From Sulfurovum sp. (GTDB lineage Bacteria > Campylobacterota > Campylobacteria > Campylobacterales > Sulfurovaceae): 5,798 nucleotides of DNA. Made by a program: the position numbers and the translations under genes. Positions 2,682-5,798 of the stretch are shown one piece after another (the first letter of the stretch is position 1; each line of letters starts with the position of its first letter). Where the stretch lies: assembly GCA_030626265.1 (NCBI GenBank), contig DAOUPF010000103.1, positions 1 through 5,798 of the forward strand, read 5' to 3'. The notes under the pieces were generated by a model. That model did no database searches and had not been told where the DNA came from. It saw only the letters and a list, made by a program, of their open reading frames with translations.

Positions 2682-4956
2682 CCAAAAACCAATAGATTCA
2701 TTGGCTCCATTCATAGCTGCAGGGTGGTGGACAGCTCCTCTTAGTTCCAAAACGATAACCCGTAAAGGTAAAGACAAATCGTTTAGAGCACCTAGAAATT
2801 GGAATTCGTTCAAAGACACATTTAATGAAACTCCATCACCTGTAGGTGCTCTAATGACGGGTGAGCAGTCTAAAGTAGTAGTATTAGATTGCGATTCGAC
2901 TGCTATCACTAATTTAGTTATGCCTCTGCTAGACTCAATCTATCCTAACTACGAGGGAATAACACACTCTATAGGTAAGATAGATAAGGCGGGTGATCCT
3001 ATCGAGGCTATAAGTGTGTTCTTTAGGTATAGTAGTGATTATCCACCTACACTGAATCAAGGTCCAATGGGTTTGGAGTGGTTCAATGGTGGTTCAGCTA
3101 GGATGGTGTTCTTACCAACCGTAGGTAATAAGACTAAACAACCATGGGTTAAAGTTCCAGAATTGTTGATGTGTCCTGAACCTATATTGGAGCTTATTAA
3201 GACGTTGAGTGTTAGGAGAACTGCTGTGCTTGCTAATAGTAACTATAACCCTCAGAACTCAACTAATCTTGCTCCTTTAATTGTTCAAGAGTTGGGTACT
3301 GAGACAATGGACTCTGTGCTGTTTACTATTATTACACCACGAGTATTTAAGGCTACAACTGCTTGTCTTTTCCCACAAGATATTCCTGATGGTCAGAGGT
3401 CCAATTACATGTCAAGAGTTAGTGCTATTGTAGCTGCTGATAGTAGTGTGAGTAAGGATTTGTATGTTGACTTTATGAATTACTTGAATGGTGAGTGTCC
3501 AAACCCTATTGAAGCTGATCAGTTAGATAGAGAGATAATAGGTCCAATGGTTAATGGTACTGCTCAGATTGACGGGAAACCTATATGGCAATACAATAAG
3601 CACTGGGAGAAAGACAGGATGACTGTTGTATCTAGGATGGGTGACTCAGTAGAGTATTTCTATGATTCACTGACAAGGTCTATGTATGAGATTAATCACT
3701 CACGTGGGACTGTATCAACGTTTACACAAAAAGAGATAGTTAACATAGTTGCGAGTATGAAGTCAAAGAAGGTTTCTCATGTTAGTTATAAGTTTATGGC
3801 TGCCTTACCTAATTTTGAGGCTTCAATGATGCCAAGTAAGCCTTTTGGTTTGGTTGGTAAGTATGAGTTTAATATCTTTCAGCCTACTAGTTTCTTAAGT
3901 ATAGTTAATGATCCTGAGTTGTATATGCCAACTCCAATGTCAGAAAAGGCTGAGATTAGATTCGAGGAGTTCTTGGAGTCATTGATACCCAACATCTCTG
4001 ATAGAGAGTATTTGATCAATCACCTATTTACTAAGCTGACAACGTTCCATTACTCTGCTGTAGTTTACTATTTAGTTGGTGCGCCTGGGAGTGGTAAAGG
4101 TACGTTTGTGAGAGTATTAGCTAGGTTGATTGGTAAGAGTTATATCTCACAGAACCTAAGTGATAATGAGATTACAGAGAAGTATAATGAGTGGTTACAC
4201 AATAAGTACTTTGTTCACTTTGATGAGCTGCACAAGTCGTTAAATAGGTTTGAGTTAGGTGCTGTTAATGAACGTATTAAGAGGTTGACTGGTGGTGAGA
4301 CATTTGCGCTGAGGAAGATGAGAAGTGACTCTGATCCAGATGTTCCAATGTTAGCTACTTTCGTATTTACTCAGAATGGTAACAATATGCAGTTTGATGA
4401 AAGTGATAGACGGTATATGTGGATGGATACTCCTAATAGTTTGAGTGATGAGTTGTCTGAGTTTTGGGATAACATTACTGATGAGAAGATGCAGGGTGTA
4501 GCTCATTACATAGCTATGGTAGGTAGGAAGCTCAGTCATAGTGAGTATAAGCAGCCACCGTTCTCTGAGGCTAAGTTGGAACAGATGATAGATAAGCTGC
4601 CAACCATACATCGAATCTTCTACTTTATTAAAGAGCTTAGATATAAAGAGCTGCACTATATGTTTAAAGAGAATGGTATCTCAGATAATGAGTTCTTGCA
4701 GGGGCAACTAAAGAATAGGTTAGTTATAACAACTATAATTGACCTAATTGAGGAAATGCATCCAACGTATAGGAATGTGCAGGATCAAGTGATAGCTATG
4801 GCTAAACAGATGTTACCAAAACAGCCGTCACATCCATTTAGTACTGGTAATGTTAGGTACTTTGTGTGTGAGGGTTTCAATGAGTATCAGCCTGAATACA
4901 GTGATGACAGTGGTGATGTTGAGGGTATTGACATCCCACTCCCACAGATAGATTAG
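2671..4956 (+). CDS. Fused primase-polymerase / superfamily 3 helicase (replicase)
   Basis: A 761-residue protein. N-terminal AEP/Prim-Pol-like domain (about 1-200): a MTG turn before VVVLDCDS, where Asp73 and Asp75 form the metal-binding DxD, and GLEWFNGG with Glu136 as the likely third acidic residue; the family's second motif (sxH) is not obvious. A PriCT-like region (about 236-300, PDGQRSNYM) follows. The C-terminal half is a D5/DUF5906-like SF3 helicase: Walker A GAPGSGKGT (470-478, Lys476), Walker B FVHFDEL (Asp518, Glu519), motif C FTQN (Asn569) and an arginine pair Arg580-Arg581 as candidate finger. About 160 further residues follow. No zinc-binding cysteine cluster is seen. It should unwind the element's DNA as a hexamer and make primers or DNA. 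The domain plan recalls the de novo initiating polymerase of vent phage NrS-1. AGGA at 2661-2664 and coupling to the preceding gene support ATG 2671. Confidence 0.9.
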   Translation: MDNNQKPIDSLAPFIAAGWWTAPLSSKTITRKGKDKSFRAPRNWNSFKDTFNETPSPVGALMTGEQSKVVVLDCDSTAITNLVMPLLDSIYPNYEGITHSIGKIDKAGDPIEAISVFFRYSSDYPPTLNQGPMGLEWFNGGSARMVFLPTVGNKTKQPWVKVPELLMCPEPILELIKTLSVRRTAVLANSNYNPQNSTNLAPLIVQELGTETMDSVLFTIITPRVFKATTACLFPQDIPDGQRSNYMSRVSAIVAADSSVSKDLYVDFMNYLNGECPNPIEADQLDREIIGPMVNGTAQIDGKPIWQYNKHWEKDRMTVVSRMGDSVEYFYDSLTRSMYEINHSRGTVSTFTQKEIVNIVASMKSKKVSHVSYKFMAALPNFEASMMPSKPFGLVGKYEFNIFQPTSFLSIVNDPELYMPTPMSEKAEIRFEEFLESLIPNISDREYLINHLFTKLTTFHYSAVVYYLVGAPGSGKGTFVRVLARLIGKSYISQNLSDNEITEKYNEWLHNKYFVHFDELHKSLNRFELGAVNERIKRLTGGETFALRKMRSDSDPDVPMLATFVFTQNGNNMQFDESDRRYMWMDTPNSLSDELSEFWDNITDEKMQGVAHYIAMVGRKLSHSEYKQPPFSEAKLEQMIDKLPTIHRIFYFIKELRYKELHYMFKENGISDNEFLQGQLKNRLVITTIIDLIEEMHPTYRNVQDQVIAMAKQMLPKQPSHPFSTGNVRYFVCEGFNEYQPEYSDDSGDVEGIDIPLPQID

Positions 4957-4975
4957 AATTGATTTATTTTTATAA

Positions 4976-5009
4976 TTTAAGTTATATTTAAGAATATATT
5001 GGGTATAAT
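4976..5009 (+). promoter_or_regulatory. Promoter for the acidic-linker protein gene
   Basis: TTTAAG boxes at 4976-4981 and 4987-4992 are 11 bp apart. Consensus TATAAT at 5004-5009, preceded by ATATATTGGG, starts 17 bp after the second box. This is the best match to the shared promoter design in the window. No clear terminator separates the replicase stop (4956) from it, so the downstream genes may also receive read-through. The start is expected near 5016. Confidence 0.7.
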
Positions 5010-5028
5010 TTAATTATATATATAGGAA

Positions 5029-5059
5029 AGACTTGTCCCTGACATAGGTCACACAGTCT
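5029..5059 (+). promoter_or_regulatory. Leader hairpin before the acidic-linker gene
   Basis: In the predicted leader, AGAC (5029-5032) pairs with GTCT (5056-5059), TGT (5034-5036) with ACA (5053-5055) and TGAC (5040-5043) with GTCA (5048-5051), leaving an ATAG loop, one bulged base and a small internal loop. The ribosome site AAAGGAAAGGA follows at 5063-5073. It may stabilise the mRNA or be a protein-binding site. Confidence 0.4.
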
Positions 5060-5079
5060 AACAAAGGAAAGGATATATT

Positions 5080-5490
5080 ATGAGTAAGAGAATTGAAAAT
5101 GAGTTTTATGAGTTGTGTCACGAGAATAAGATTTCACACCAAGATGTAACTAAAGGTGATATGCAAAGTGTTATTGATTTATGGTATGAGGGAGGTATCA
5201 TCTCAACAAAGTCTCACGACTATATGATAGAGAACTGGGGTGGGCTTAGTGAGGATACTGAGTCTGATGAGTCCACAGAGTCTAATGAGGCTACTGAACC
5301 ATCAACAGTGTTTATTGATTTTAATAGGTTTGCAGAGTCTCATACAGTTACTTTAAACAATGTCACTATTAAAGAGTGTTTGTTGGCAGTTCAGTCTTTG
5401 ACAAGACACATTGAAAATAAGACTGGCATGTCACTTGATGCGCTAACTGTTTTAGCTTTGAAGTTTCAATCTAGTCCAAACGATAGCTAG
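5080..5490 (+). CDS. Unrecognised 136-aa protein with acidic Ser/Thr/Glu linker
   Basis: ATG 5080 has AAGGA at 5069-5073 with a 6-base spacer, behind its own promoter and leader hairpin. The protein has three visible parts: a helical N-terminal domain (about 1-55, ending YMIENWGG), a low-complexity acidic linker (about 57-75, EDTESDESTESNEATEPS) built of TESDE/TESNE repeats, and a C-terminal part (about 76-136) with a strand-like TVTLNNVTIKEC then a helix LLAVQSLTRHIENK. No catalytic motif, signal peptide or membrane helix is visible. Two folded modules joined by a flexible acidic linker suggest an adaptor or nucleic-acid/protein-binding role, but no family is recognised. The next gene starts 9 bases after its stop. 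Confidence 0.8.
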   Translation: MSKRIENEFYELCHENKISHQDVTKGDMQSVIDLWYEGGIISTKSHDYMIENWGGLSEDTESDESTESNEATEPSTVFIDFNRFAESHTVTLNNVTIKECLLAVQSLTRHIENKTGMSLDALTVLALKFQSSPNDS

Positions 5491-5499
5491 TAGTTTAAA

Positions 5500-5798
5500 A
5501 TGAAAATAGTTCATATGTTTGAAGATATTGAACCCCTAAACAAACTAACTCACAATAATAGTGATGTTGGTAAGGTTTGGATGAGACAGCCTTGGGTGGA
5601 TAGTAACTCAATATTAGCTTTTTCATGGTGTTCAGACTCACATAAGTATTTGTATGTTTTATATAAAGTTACTGATGGAGTAGAAGAGATGGTGTGGCGT
5701 AAACCAGGGTCAGATGTAATAGTAGCTTCAAGGAGTTCAAAAACCATTGAAGTTGGTATCGGTGTGTTAAATCAAATTGATTTAGTTCATATAAATAA
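5500..5798 (+). CDS. Unrecognised protein, truncated by the window end
   Basis: An open frame starts at ATG 5500, 9 bases after the stop of the preceding gene, and stays open for 99 codons to the last base, so it continues beyond the window. An in-frame TAG at 5491-5493 rules out an earlier start. A second in-frame ATG lies at 5515. No good Shine-Dalgarno site is present, unlike the other genes here, so translation probably depends on coupling with the upstream gene. The visible part is Trp-rich (VWMRQPWVD, FSWCSD, MVWRKPG) with alternating hydrophobic stretches (KYLYVLYKVTDGVEE, SDVIVASR, IEVGIGVL), suggesting a beta-rich fold. Codon use matches the neighbour. The family is not recognised. 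Confidence 0.7.
   Translation, partial: MKIVHMFEDIEPLNKLTHNNSDVGKVWMRQPWVDSNSILAFSWCSDSHKYLYVLYKVTDGVEEMVWRKPGSDVIVASRSSKTIEVGIGVLNQIDLVHIN

Noticed and set aside
2628..2909. 93-aa minus-strand open frame
   Set aside because: It covers the overlap of two plus-strand genes and the catalytic DxD region of the replicase; it is an antisense shadow.
4351..4656. 101-aa minus-strand open frame
   Set aside because: It lies wholly inside the helicase domain of the replicase on the opposite strand, without its own signals.
5550..5747. 65-aa minus-strand open frame
   Set aside because: It lies opposite the longer plus-strand frame that starts at 5500, which fits the gene direction of the whole window.

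Overview
The window is AT-rich, densely packed and all on the plus strand, with short genes, strong AAGGA-type Shine-Dalgarno sites and long repeat-filled gaps. It looks like the replication/early region of a phage, or possibly a phage-like plasmid. The only confidently assignable products are a 761-aa fused primase-polymerase/superfamily 3 helicase (2671-4956) and a small SprT-like zinc metalloprotease (1500-1871). No capsid, tail, integrase, rRNA or tRNA gene was seen.

The host is probably a Campylobacterota bacterium (Campylobacter/Sulfurimonas/Nitratiruptor type), but this is inference. Four gaps carry promoters of one rigid design: two TTAAG-type boxes exactly 11 bp apart, then a TATAAT-type -10 exactly 17 bp after the second box begins. 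Phased TTTAAG/T-rich elements in place of a -35 box are known for Campylobacter promoters. The replicase also has the domain plan of the self-priming polymerase of vent phage NrS-1, which infects Nitratiruptor.

Layout. Positions 1-620 are non-coding and rich in structure: a C-poor purine/GT repeat block (101-320), then a G-poor block (349-451) that can fold back on it; perfect A/T palindromes; an 11-bp phased TTTAAG tetrad (456-494); and a promoter. Position 621-722 is an overlooked 33-aa membrane peptide. Position 815-1321 is an unrecognised 168-aa protein in its own transcription unit, with a 5' hairpin and two terminator candidates (one clear, one less so). Positions 1500-2073 hold the SprT-like gene and a 61-aa companion. 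Positions 2074-2453 are a gap full of TGTATA/ACTGTA repeats, a possible origin or operator. Positions 2454-4956 are an operon of a small TTG-start protein, perhaps DNA-binding, that overlaps the replicase. Position 5080-5490 is an unknown acidic-linker protein behind its own promoter and leader hairpin. From 5500 an unrecognised gene runs off the window end.

The genes fit a replication module: the replicase copies the element, the small upstream protein may regulate or load it, and the repeat regions at 1-620 and 2074-2453 are the two best places to look for the origin. Most small proteins remain without an assigned function.
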